Positions 47,241 to 55,572 of a DNA stretch of 64,000 nucleotides are shown piece after piece. This DNA is from Polymorphobacter multimanifer (GTDB taxonomy: Bacteria > Pseudomonadota > Alphaproteobacteria > Sphingomonadales > Sphingomonadaceae). The translations under genes and the position numbers were made by a program. Every line of letters starts with the position of its first letter. Within the stretch, counting starts at the first letter, position 1. The stretch spans positions 1 through 64,000 of the forward strand of contig NZ_JACIIV010000016.1 in assembly GCF_014205635.1 (NCBI RefSeq). The letters run 5' to 3'. The notes beneath the pieces were generated by a model, which worked only from the letters and a program-made list of their open reading frames with translations, was not told the DNA's origin and did no database searches.

Positions 47241-48965
47241 TCACGCCTCCAGCAGCGCCTTCAGGTCGCGCTTCAGGATCTTGCCATTGGCATTGCGCGG
47301 CAGCGGCTCGGCCTGCAGCATCACCGCCACCGGCACCTTGAACGCCGCCAGCCGGGCGGCAACATGCGCCTGCAACTCCAGCGCGCTCGCATCTGCCCCC
47401 GGTGCCAGCGTCACGAACGCCACCGGCTCCTCGCCCAGCGTCCGGTGCGGGCGGCCGACAAGCGCTGCGTCCATCACTGCCGGATGCTCGTAGAGCGCGC
47501 TCTCCACCTCGACGCAGTAGATGTTCTCGCCGCCGCGGATCAGCATGTCCTTGGCGCGGTCGAGAATGAAGCAGAAGCCCTCCTCGTCGAGCCGCGCCAG
47601 ATCGCCGGTGCGCACCCAGCCATCGACGAACGTCTCGGCATTCGCCTCGGGCCGGTTCCAATAGCCCTTCACCACATTCGGCCCATAGCCGAACAGCTCG
47701 CCGACCGCGCCCGGCGGCAGCACACGCCCGTCCGGATCGCGCACCTGCAGCTCGCACACCGGCACCGCCGGCCCGCAGCTGTCGGGGCGATGCTCGTAAT
47801 CCTCGCCGACATGGCTGGTGAAGGTGGCGCTCGTCTCGGTCATCCCCCAGCCATTGCCCGGCATCGCCTTGGGAAACACCGCCTTGATCTGCCGCACCAG
47901 CTCGGGTGCGGAAGGCGCGCCGCCATAGCTCACCGTCTCGAGGCTGGAGAGATCGAAACGATGCCGATCGGGATGCTCGATGATCTGCCAGGCGATCGTC
48001 GGCACCCCGCCGCATCCCGTCACCCGCTCGGCCTCGATCAGCCGCATCGCCTCCAGCGGCTCCCACTTCCGCATCAGCACCAGCTTGGCGCCGGCGAAGA
48101 GCGAAGGGGAGAGCACCGCATGGCAGCCGGTCGCATGAAAGAACGGCACCGAGAGCAGCGTCGCCTTCTGCGGCCCAGCAGGGTCGGGCACCGGCGGCAT
48201 CTCGCCCCGCCGCAGATAGGCGCGCGCCCCCGAGCACGCACTCGCCATGATGTTGGACACGATGTTGCGGTGCGTGCCGAGCGCCCCCTTGGGCTTGCCG
48301 GTGGTGCCGCTGGTGTAGAACAAGGTCGCCTCGTCCTCGGGCTGCAGCATGATCTCGCCGAGCGACCGGTCAGGCAGCGCCGCCCAGCCATGCGGCGTCC
48401 CGATCACGTCTTCCAGCGCAGACACCCGCGGATCGGCCGTCTCCTGCCCATCGCCCCGCGCCACCAGCACTGCCTCGATCCCCGGCAGCGACCCGAGATG
48501 CTCCGAAAGCCGCGACAGCCGCTCGCCATCGATCACCACGAAGCGCGTGCCGGAATCGCCCAGCGCAAACTCCAGCTCCGCTCCCGTCCACCAGGCGTTG
48601 AGCGGTGTCACGATCGCGCCGCAAAGCGCTGCCGCAAAGAACGCCACCGGCCATTCGGGCAGGTTGCGCATGATCACTGCCACCCGGTCCCCCTTGGCGA
48701 GCCCCAACCCCTTGAAATGCTCCGCCAGCTGCAGCGTCGCGCGGGCAAACGCCTCGAAGCTCACCCGCTCGTCCTCGTTGACGAGAAAGATCTTGTCCCC
48801 ATGCCCGCGCCCGGCGGCAAACACATGCGCCAATGATGGCGGTGCATGCTTCCACGCCTTCACCGGCCGCCCCTCGATCATCACCGTCTCGATCTCGAGC
48901 ATCTGCCCGGGGGCGGTGAGTGCCGCGTGTGCCTGTGCGATCGACATTGCGGGCCATGCGGCCAT
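47241..48965 (-). CDS. Acyl-CoA synthetase (AMP-dependent, class I)
   Basis: ANL-superfamily ligase of 574 residues that activates a carboxylic acid through an acyl-AMP. The P-loop-like motif is LFYTSGTTGKPKGAL, followed by NGWGMTETSA, YGPNVVKGYWNRPE, VRTGDLARLDEEG and the C-terminal hinge and lysine in RNANGKILKRDL. The acid is not known; fatty or aromatic acids are candidates. The ATG at 48965 has GAGGGG upstream. It is divergent from the aldehyde dehydrogenase gene over 114 bases, and the two could act in the same catabolic route. Confidence 0.9.
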   Translation of the reverse strand: MAAWPAMSIAQAHAALTAPGQMLEIETVMIEGRPVKAWKHAPPSLAHVFAAGRGHGDKIFLVNEDERVSFEAFARATLQLAEHFKGLGLAKGDRVAVIMRNLPEWPVAFFAAALCGAIVTPLNAWWTGAELEFALGDSGTRFVVIDGERLSRLSEHLGSLPGIEAVLVARGDGQETADPRVSALEDVIGTPHGWAALPDRSLGEIMLQPEDEATLFYTSGTTGKPKGALGTHRNIVSNIMASACSGARAYLRRGEMPPVPDPAGPQKATLLSVPFFHATGCHAVLSPSLFAGAKLVLMRKWEPLEAMRLIEAERVTGCGGVPTIAWQIIEHPDRHRFDLSSLETVSYGGAPSAPELVRQIKAVFPKAMPGNGWGMTETSATFTSHVGEDYEHRPDSCGPAVPVCELQVRDPDGRVLPPGAVGELFGYGPNVVKGYWNRPEANAETFVDGWVRTGDLARLDEEGFCFILDRAKDMLIRGGENIYCVEVESALYEHPAVMDAALVGRPHRTLGEEPVAFVTLAPGADASALELQAHVAARLAAFKVPVAVMLQAEPLPRNANGKILKRDLKALLEA

Positions 48966-49079
48966 GAAATTTCCCCTCAAGGCATGTTATGCTTGCGCAG
49001 CACGATGCGCGGCAGTCGGCACCCTTGCAAGCACTGCCCACATCGCTCACGTTCATATTGTCATTTCAGGGAGGGCCAC

Positions 49080-50528
49080 ATGGCCACCGCCATCAAGATC
49101 AACGATCCCGAGACCGCGATGCTCACGCTGCTCGCCCGCCAGCGCGCCGCCTTCGAGGCCGAGCGCCCGGTCAAGGCCGATGCCCGCCGCAGCCGGCTCG
49201 AGCGCGCCCTCGACCTGCTGCTCACGCATAAAGATGCGCTCGTCGACGCGATGAGCGAGGATTTCGGCCACCGCAGCCGCGAAATGTCGCTGGTCACCGA
49301 CCTCATGGCCTCGGTCAAGCCGCTCAAGCACGCCCTCAAATATGTCGAAGTCTGGATGGCGCCCGAAAAGCGCAACCTCGATTTCCCGCTCGGTCTGCTC
49401 GGCGCCAAGGCGCGGATCGACTATTGCCCCAAGGGTGTCGTCGGCATCATCAGTCCCTGGAATTTCCCGGTCAACCTCACGTTCGCACCGCTGGCCGGCG
49501 TGCTCGCGGCCGGCAACCGCGCGCTCATCAAGCCCTCCGAATTCACCCCCGTCACCTCCGAGCTGATGGCGAAGCTCATCGCCGATTATTTCGATCCGTC
49601 CGAAGTCGCCGTCGTCACCGGTGATGCCACCGTCGGCCGCATCTTCTCCGGCCTGCCGTTCGATCATCTCCTCTTCACCGGTTCCACCCCCGTCGGCCGC
49701 CACATCATGGCCGCCGCCGCAAAGAACCTCGTCCCCGTCACCCTCGAGCTCGGCGGCAAGTCCCCCACCATCATCAGCCGCACCGCCGATGTCGCATCCG
49801 CCGCGGAACGCATCACCATGGGCAAGCTGATGAACGCCGGGCAGATCTGCCTCGCCCCCGATTATCTGCTCGTTCCCCATGAAATGCAGGGCCTCGTCAT
49901 CGGCGCGCTCAAGGCCGCCACGGGCAAGCTCTATCCCACGATGCTCGCCAACCCCGATTACACCAGCGTCCTCGGCGATCGCCACCGTGCGCGGCTTGAG
50001 GCGCATGTCGAGGATGCCCGCGCCAAGGGCGCCACCGTCCACATCGTCAACCCGGCCAACGAAGACTTCGCCAGCCAGAACGGCAACAAGATGCCCCTCC
50101 ACATCATCGAGAACGCCACCGACGAGATGACCGTGATGCAGGAGGAAATCTTCGGCCCCCTGCTGCCGGTGCAGGCCTATGACAAGATCCACGACGCCAT
50201 CGCCACCGTCAATCGCCGCGATCGCCCCCTCGGCCTCTACTGGTTCGGCACCAACATGGACGAAGCCCAGCTGGTGCTCGACCGCACCCTCTCGGGCGGC
50301 GTGACGATCAACGACGTCATCTTCCACATCTCCGCCGAAGACCTGCCCTTCGGCGGCGTCGGCCCCTCGGGCATGGGCCGCTACCACGGCCATGATGGCT
50401 TCAAGGAGTTCAGCCACGCCCGCAGCGTCTATTCGCAGCCGAAACTCGATCTCGCCGGCCTCGCCGGCTTCAAGCCCCCCTATGGCGCCAAGACCGCCAA
50501 GGCGCTCGCCCGCGAACTGAAGAAATGA
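49080..50528 (+). CDS. Aldehyde dehydrogenase (coniferyl-aldehyde dehydrogenase type)
   Basis: NAD(P)-dependent dehydrogenase of 482 residues. It has the cofactor and oxyanion region PWNFPVNLTFAPLAG, the general base Glu in TLELGGKSP, the nucleophile Cys in NAGQICLAPDY, and EEIFGPLLPV and LPFGGVGPSGMGRYHG. The sequence resembles coniferyl aldehyde dehydrogenases more than betaine or succinate-semialdehyde types. It would turn an aldehyde into the acid used by the divergent ligase. It has GGGAGGG upstream and overlaps the next gene as ATGA. Confidence 0.9.
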   Translation: MATAIKINDPETAMLTLLARQRAAFEAERPVKADARRSRLERALDLLLTHKDALVDAMSEDFGHRSREMSLVTDLMASVKPLKHALKYVEVWMAPEKRNLDFPLGLLGAKARIDYCPKGVVGIISPWNFPVNLTFAPLAGVLAAGNRALIKPSEFTPVTSELMAKLIADYFDPSEVAVVTGDATVGRIFSGLPFDHLLFTGSTPVGRHIMAAAAKNLVPVTLELGGKSPTIISRTADVASAAERITMGKLMNAGQICLAPDYLLVPHEMQGLVIGALKAATGKLYPTMLANPDYTSVLGDRHRARLEAHVEDARAKGATVHIVNPANEDFASQNGNKMPLHIIENATDEMTVMQEEIFGPLLPVQAYDKIHDAIATVNRRDRPLGLYWFGTNMDEAQLVLDRTLSGGVTINDVIFHISAEDLPFGGVGPSGMGRYHGHDGFKEFSHARSVYSQPKLDLAGLAGFKPPYGAKTAKALARELKK

Positions 50529-50989
50529 AGCCGCTCCTGCTCGCCCTGCTGCTGGTCGCCACCCCGGCACTTGCCGGCCCCAAGGAGGATGCCGTCCGCG
50601 CCGCCGGCCGCGAATGGGTCAGCGCCTTCAAGGCCGGCAACCTCGAAGCCCTCATGGCCCTCTACGCCGAAAATCCCGAAGTCGCCCTCCACGACCAGCC
50701 CAAACTCACCGGCCGGGACGCCGTGCGCGGCTATTTCGCCAACCGCCTCCGCACCCCGCCTGACGCCGATTTCCTGCTCCTCGAAGAAAGCCTCGAAGTC
50801 CGCGGCAACACCGCCCTCTCGATGAACAAATACTGGTTCACGCTTCGCACCCAGGGCCGCGAATACAAGGACGCCGGCCGCTCCCTCATCGTCTACACCC
50901 GCGACCGCAAAGGCCGCTGGCTCATCCGCCACGACATCGACCAGACCACCCCCGACGTGAAGTTCCCCGCCCCGCCCGAGGCGAAGTAA
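50525..50989 (+). CDS. Exported NTF2-like (SnoaL/DUF4440) protein
   Basis: Protein of 154 residues with a signal peptide (MKPLLLALLLVATPALAG). The mature part has the cone-shaped NTF2-like fold: WVSAFKAGNLEALMALYAEN, RDAVRGYFANRL, and RDRKGRWLIRHDIDQTTP. Members of this group bind small molecules or act as isomerases or adaptors; the role here is unknown. It overlaps the aldehyde dehydrogenase stop, and a family-B hairpin element begins one base after its own TAA. Confidence 0.78.
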   Translation: MKPLLLALLLVATPALAGPKEDAVRAAGREWVSAFKAGNLEALMALYAENPEVALHDQPKLTGRDAVRGYFANRLRTPPDADFLLLEESLEVRGNTALSMNKYWFTLRTQGREYKDAGRSLIVYTRDRKGRWLIRHDIDQTTPDVKFPAPPEAK

Positions 50990-50990
50990 A

Positions 50991-51029
50991 GGGGCCTCCG
51001 GCGGGCAGGGGACTTGTCCCCTGCACCCC
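50991..51029 (+). repeat. Family-B stop-proximal hairpin element, copy 1
   Basis: GGGGCCTCCGGCGG is followed by a hairpin GCAGGGGAC/GTCCCCTGC with loop TT (51005-51024) and then ACCCC. It begins one base after a stop codon. Two related copies follow minus-strand genes at 52384 and 55534. Two more hairpins lie downstream: TTTTGGG/CCCAAAA (51031-51054) and GCCCCGGG/CCCGGGGC (51064-51084). The remaining bases to 51179 hold no supported gene. Confidence 0.8.
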
Positions 51030-51179
51030 ATTTTGGGAGGCATGAAGCCCAAAATTCACCGTCGCCCCGGGCTCGACCCGGGGCCCAAGGACCGTCCAGG
51101 CCGCCATCCCCGCGCGCAGCGCAATCAAATGCCTGCACCGAGCCCAGCCCTTGCAAAATGCGATAGTGTCGCTTGCAAT

Positions 51180-51629
51180 CTATTGGCCGCTTTCTGCTCG
51201 GGCGCCGAATGGTGCAACAAGCTGCTGCGCGGAGGCTTCGGCAATCAGCGTGCCGTCATCTCTGCGGAAATCAGCGCGAACCGTAAGCAACCGCTGTGTC
51301 GTCGCCACGACCCGAGCTTCGATCCACAATGGGTGTGCCCGGCCGACCCTTATGAAATTGACGTGCAGATTGATGGTCCGAAAAGCCGCATCGGGCGGCA
51401 CCATGGTCATTGCGGCAAACGCGAGTGCCTGGTCAGCCAGCGCAGCTATATAGCCGCCAAACAGCGAACCGTCGGAATTCAGCAGCTCAGGCGCTGGCGC
51501 CCAGTCCTTCTTGATCCAGCCCTCACCCCATTCCCGAAGGGTGCCAAGGCGCAGCGTCTCCACAACCGGCGGGGTAACCGCCGTGCCGGCAACAAGTGCG
51601 TCCAACCGCTCCTTGGCCCAAGTCATCAC
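51180..51629 (-). CDS. Hotdog-fold thioesterase family protein
   Basis: Protein of 149 residues of the PaaI-like hotdog group. It has LLNSDGSLFGGYIAALADQALAFAAMT (core: GSLFGGYIAALAD) and INLHVNFIRVG, which form the central helix and sheet. It probably hydrolyses an acyl-CoA thioester. It is divergent from a TetR-type regulator over 87 bases, the usual layout for local control. Both genes have visibly lower GC than their surroundings. Confidence 0.8.
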   Translation of the reverse strand: MMTWAKERLDALVAGTAVTPPVVETLRLGTLREWGEGWIKKDWAPAPELLNSDGSLFGGYIAALADQALAFAAMTMVPPDAAFRTINLHVNFIRVGRAHPLWIEARVVATTQRLLTVRADFRRDDGTLIAEASAQQLVAPFGARAESGQ

Positions 51630-51716
51630 AATCTCCCCAACCTCGACTTCGACAACGCTATGAGCAAAGCTCCGCTTTTCTTACTCCAGTTCCAAAAGGG
51701 GCAAGGATAGGCAAGT

Positions 51717-52328
51717 ATGACTGAACAAGTTGTTGCTATCCAGAGGGTTAGGCCGCGCCAGCAGCGCTCGCTGGCAACCGTGGATGTGATTCTCGAGGCG
51801 GCAGCTCAGATTCTGGAGATCGCGGGTGAGCCCGGTTTCAACACCAACGCCATTGCTGAACGCGCCGGCGTTGGGGTGGGCTCAATCTACCGTTATTTTC
51901 CGGACAAACATGCGATCCTGGTGGAGATGGGCAGACGAGAGATGGCGCTCGTAGGCGCTCAACTCAGAAACGATCCAGCACCCAAACCAGGCAGCGTCGC
52001 TCCCGACCGACAAGCGATCCGAACCTTTCTACGCGCTTTCGGCGAGCGAACACGCGCGCGGCGGGTGGTGGTATTGGCGTTGTTGCGTCAGCTCTCAGCA
52101 GCGGAGTTGCAGATGGCCTTTGCCCAGGCTGAAGCGGGTATGGCAAGTCGCAGCGCCGCTCCGCTTGATCGGATACAGCTCTTTGTGCTTAGCCGCGCCC
52201 TGCTCGGCGCGATGCGCGCTGCCGTGTTGGAGGACGCAGAGTTCCTGTTGTCGCAGCAGTTCGAGGATGAGCTTGTCCTGCTTGGGCGGGCTTACGCTGG
52301 TGCCGCGAGGGGCAAGCACGCTGACTAG
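51717..52328 (+). CDS. TetR-family transcription regulator
   Basis: Regulator of 203 residues. The N-terminal helix-turn-helix reads FNTNAIAERAGVGVGSIYRYFPDK, here quoted as AIAERAGVGVGSIYRYFPDK. The C-terminal ligand domain is helical and variable. It probably represses the divergent thioesterase gene and itself. Base composition is lower in GC than that of neighbouring genes, suggesting acquisition with the thioesterase. Confidence 0.88.
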   Translation: MTEQVVAIQRVRPRQQRSLATVDVILEAAAQILEIAGEPGFNTNAIAERAGVGVGSIYRYFPDKHAILVEMGRREMALVGAQLRNDPAPKPGSVAPDRQAIRTFLRAFGERTRARRVVVLALLRQLSAAELQMAFAQAEAGMASRSAAPLDRIQLFVLSRALLGAMRAAVLEDAEFLLSQQFEDELVLLGRAYAGAARGKHAD

Positions 52329-52383
52329 GGCGACAGATATCCGCCATCCGGACAGCTTTGCAAACGCCCCAAACCCGCAACGC

Positions 52384-52426
52384 AAGGGGTCTGGGGGCGC
52401 CGCCCCCAGCCGCCGGAGGCCCCTTC
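52384..52426 (-). repeat. Family-B stop-proximal hairpin element, copy 2
   Basis: On the minus strand the element begins next to the M28 gene stop. GGCCTCCGGCGG is followed by a hairpin CTGGGGGC/GCCCCCAG with loop GGC (52391-52409) and then ACCCCTT. The outer bases AAGGGG and CCCCTT can also pair. Confidence 0.8.
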
Positions 52427-54661
52427 CTACCCCATCACCCCCCGCGCCGCATCGATCCGCGCCGCAAAGCGCAGGATCGCTTCCGCCGTCTTCCCCGCAT
52501 AAGCATTGGCATCGGCAAAGCGTCGTTCCTCGATCGCCTCGCGCACGCCGGGCAGGGTCTTGGCGCCATAGCCGGTGAAGCGGCCCGGGGCGTAGAGCGA
52601 ATGCCGGTACCAAGGCCGGAACGGCAGCCCCTCGGGGATCAGCAGCGCCTGGTCGATCCCCATCAGCGCCTTGTTGAGCCGGTCGCGCGCAGTGGCATCG
52701 AGGCTGCCCCCCTTGGCGGCGAACGCCGCATCATAGGCGCGCGCGCTGGCTTCCAAAGTCGCCACCGCATTCTCCAGCGCCGCCAGCTCGATCTGCGGGG
52801 TCTTCTCCACCTCGGGCAGCTCCGCCACCGGCACCTTGGGGTCGCTCGCCAGCTTGTAGATGCCGGCAGCGGTCAGGCCCGCGCGCTTCTCGTCCTGCCG
52901 CTGGCGGTTGCTCACAAGTGCCCGCACCTCGGCCAGATAGCCCTTCACCGTCGCGGCGAGGTCGGTGAAGCGCACCGGCACAACCTCGGCCTCGGCGATC
53001 CGCAGCACCATCCGCCCCATCGTCTGCGAAAGCGTCGCGCCATACACCAGCCCCGGATCGTCGAAGCGCACGAAATGGTCATAGCTGTCGTAGATCGAAT
53101 GGTAGCTGCCCGAGCTCTCGTTCTCGCCGCCATAGCTGATGTTGAGCGACGGGATGCCGAGATGCTGCAGGAACGCCGAATAGTCCGATCCCGAGCCCAG
53201 CGGCCCGATCGGCAGGTCGCCCCCGGCCTCGGCCGCCACCAGCGCTGCATCGCTCAATCGCCCGCGCCCGTCATAGGCATCGGCACGCACTTTCGCGCGA
53301 AGGCGAGCACCTGCACTCACCCCCGTCTGCGGATCCTTCACATCGTTCGCCACCGCGTTGACGAGCTTCTGATACTGGTGGCTGCCCTGTGCCGAGAAGA
53401 ACCCGCGGCCGTTCGAATCGGAGTTGAGATACACCACCGCCTTCTTCCGCAGCTCGTCGCCATGGTGCTCGGCCCATTCGGTCGACCCCAGCAGCAGCGG
53501 CTCCTCGGCATCCCAGGCGGTGTAGACGATCGTCCGCGAAGGCTGCCACCCGGCCTTGGCCATCGCCCCCAGCGCCTTGCCCTCGCTCATCATCGCCACC
53601 ATTCCCGAAAGCGGATCGGACGCGCCGAACACCCAGCCATCGAAATGGTTGCCGCGCACCACCCACTCATCGGGCCGGTCCTTGCCCACCAGCTTGGCGA
53701 TCACATTGTTCGCCGGCTTCAGGGACCATTCGCTCTGCACCTTCAGCCGCAGCTGCACCTTGCCCGCCCCGCCGGTGTGGTAGGACAGCGGCAGCTGGCC
53801 CTTGAACTGCGCCGGCGCAATCGGCCCGCCGATCACAGCAAAAATCTTCATCGCATCGCCATAGGAGATCGGCAGCGTCGGGATCTTCATGAGCGCCGGC
53901 GCCGTCGCGCGGTCGAGCCGCTTGGCGCCCTTCACTGCACCATAGCCGGGTGTGAGCGGATCACCCGGATACAGCGTCATGTCCGCCACCGAGCCGCGCT
54001 GCACACCCGTCGAGGGCCGCCCGCCGCCGTTGGGATAGACCTCGGCATCGCCATAGCCATCCTGTGCCGGGTCCGAATAGATGAGCGAGCCGATCGCCCC
54101 CTGCTCCTGCGCCAGCTTGGGCTTCAACCCGCGCCAGCCGCCGCCATAGCGCGCCAGCGCGATCTTGCCCTTCACGCTGATTCCCATCCGCGCCAGCGCC
54201 TCATAATCCTCGGGCAGACCGTAATTCACATAGACGACATCGGCGGTCACATCGCCGTCCGCGCCAAACGCCACATAAGGCGGCAGCGCGCCCTCAAGCC
54301 GGTTCGACGTCTCGTCCTCGGGGATGCCCGGCTCCTGCCCCCCCAGCACGGGGCCACCAACTATCTCCAGCCGCGTCTCCAGCGGTGTCGGGTAGAGCAC
54401 ATCGAAGGTCTCGATCTCGGCCTGCCACCCCCAGGCACGGAACTGGTCGCGGATGAAGCGCGCATTCTCCAGATTGTGCGGGCTCCCGACATGGTTGGGC
54501 GCCGATGCCATCTGCTTGAGCCACGCCATCTGGTCGGCCGACTTCACACTGGCATCGAACCGGGCTTCAAGCGCTGCAATCTCCGCCGGCGTCGCTGCCC
54601 AGGCGCCCATGCTGCTGCTGCCGCTCATCAGCGCCGCAATCGCCAAAGTCATCATCCGCAT
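52427..54661 (-). CDS. Exported M28 family metallopeptidase (glutamate carboxypeptidase II-like)
   Basis: Protein of 744 residues with a signal peptide (MRMMTLAIAALMSGSSSMGA, then WAA). A PA domain lies in the first half (TADVVYVNYGLPEDYEAL). The M28 domain has RGNHFDGWVFGASDPLSG (zinc His and Asp), YTAWDAEEPLLLGS (catalytic and zinc Glu), LNSDSNGRG (Asp) and YHSIYDSYDHF (His). A dimerisation domain follows. It resembles glutamate carboxypeptidase II and would release amino acids from peptides in the periplasm. The start has GGAGGGG nine bases upstream. Confidence 0.92.
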   Translation of the reverse strand: MRMMTLAIAALMSGSSSMGAWAATPAEIAALEARFDASVKSADQMAWLKQMASAPNHVGSPHNLENARFIRDQFRAWGWQAEIETFDVLYPTPLETRLEIVGGPVLGGQEPGIPEDETSNRLEGALPPYVAFGADGDVTADVVYVNYGLPEDYEALARMGISVKGKIALARYGGGWRGLKPKLAQEQGAIGSLIYSDPAQDGYGDAEVYPNGGGRPSTGVQRGSVADMTLYPGDPLTPGYGAVKGAKRLDRATAPALMKIPTLPISYGDAMKIFAVIGGPIAPAQFKGQLPLSYHTGGAGKVQLRLKVQSEWSLKPANNVIAKLVGKDRPDEWVVRGNHFDGWVFGASDPLSGMVAMMSEGKALGAMAKAGWQPSRTIVYTAWDAEEPLLLGSTEWAEHHGDELRKKAVVYLNSDSNGRGFFSAQGSHQYQKLVNAVANDVKDPQTGVSAGARLRAKVRADAYDGRGRLSDAALVAAEAGGDLPIGPLGSGSDYSAFLQHLGIPSLNISYGGENESSGSYHSIYDSYDHFVRFDDPGLVYGATLSQTMGRMVLRIAEAEVVPVRFTDLAATVKGYLAEVRALVSNRQRQDEKRAGLTAAGIYKLASDPKVPVAELPEVEKTPQIELAALENAVATLEASARAYDAAFAAKGGSLDATARDRLNKALMGIDQALLIPEGLPFRPWYRHSLYAPGRFTGYGAKTLPGVREAIEERRFADANAYAGKTAEAILRFAARIDAARGVMG

Positions 54662-54768
54662 CGAAAAGTCCCCTCCAGAATTGCCGCATCTTCCCGCAAA
54701 ACCCTGCGCACGCAACCACCTAATGCAGGGGGCTTTGTCACGCCACGCGGCTGGGCTACACCGCTGCC

Positions 54769-55551
54769 ATGCCAGTCTCCCAACAAGATATCGCCCTCAT
54801 CCAGCATCTCGCCGATGCCGCTGGCGCCGTCATCCGCCCGCACTTCCGCCGCCAGATCGCCGTCGAAACCAAGAGCGACGCCTCCCCCGTCACCCAGGCC
54901 GACGAGGCCGCCGAAACCGCCATCCGTCAGCTGCTGGCCGAGCATCGCCCGAACGACGGCGTCATCGGCGAGGAGCATGCCAGCACCAACGCCAGCGCGG
55001 CGCGGCTCTGGGTGATCGACCCCATCGACGGCACCCGCGCCTTCATCAGCGGCCGCCCGCTGTTCGGCACGCTGATAGCACTTCTGGAGGACGGCGTGCC
55101 GGTGCTCGGCATCATCGACCAATGCATCATCGGCGATCGCTGGCTCGGCGTGGCGGGCGAGCCGACCCTCTTCAACGGCGAGCCAACCCGAACCCGCGCC
55201 TGCGCCAGCCTCGCCGAGGCGCGCATCGGCACCACCAGCCCGCACGCCTTCGAGCTGGCCGACCTCACCGCCTTCGCCCGCGTCCAGCAGGTCGCCCTCG
55301 ATGTCCTCTACGGGGGAGATTGCCACAATTACGGCCTCGTCGCCTCGGGCCATCTCGATGCCGTGGTCGAAGCCAGCCTCAAGCTCCACGACTGGGCCGC
55401 CCTCGTCCCCATCATCGAGGGTGCCGGCGGCGCCATCACCGATTGGGAAGGCCACCCCCTCACCCAGACCAGCAACGGCCAGGTCATCGCCACCGGCGAC
55501 AAGACCCTCGTCGCCCAGATCGCAGCCCAACTAAAGGGGTCTGGGGCCTAA
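54769..55551 (+). CDS. Inositol-monophosphatase-family enzyme (histidinol-phosphatase type)
   Basis: Mg2+-dependent phosphatase of 260 residues. The metal-binding motifs are GEEHAS, WVIDPIDGTRAFISG and LHDWAALVPIIEGAGG. It resembles the HisN-type histidinol-phosphatases of alphaproteobacteria, but inositol phosphatase or 3'-phosphoadenosine phosphatase roles are not excluded. The last residues (KGSGA) and the TAA stop come from a family-B repeat, and the stop codon is the loop of its hairpin. It is divergent from the M28 peptidase. Confidence 0.88.
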   Translation: MPVSQQDIALIQHLADAAGAVIRPHFRRQIAVETKSDASPVTQADEAAETAIRQLLAEHRPNDGVIGEEHASTNASAARLWVIDPIDGTRAFISGRPLFGTLIALLEDGVPVLGIIDQCIIGDRWLGVAGEPTLFNGEPTRTRACASLAEARIGTTSPHAFELADLTAFARVQQVALDVLYGGDCHNYGLVASGHLDAVVEASLKLHDWAALVPIIEGAGGAITDWEGHPLTQTSNGQVIATGDKTLVAQIAAQLKGSGA

Positions 55552-55572
55552 GGCCCCAGCCGCCGGAGGCTA
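55534..55572 (-). repeat. Family-B stop-proximal hairpin element, copy 3
   Basis: On the minus strand it follows, and includes, the stop of the prolyl oligopeptidase gene: GCCTCCGGCGG, then a hairpin CTGGGGCC/GGCCCCAG with loop TTA (55541-55559), then ACCCCTTT. On the plus strand the loop TAA is the stop codon of the convergent gene. Confidence 0.82.

Noticed and set aside
50991-52426. Family-B elements read as the ends of a transposon around the thioesterase/TetR pair
   Set aside because: No transposase or target duplication is present, and each element is better explained as attached to the stop codon of its own flanking gene; a third copy lies elsewhere.
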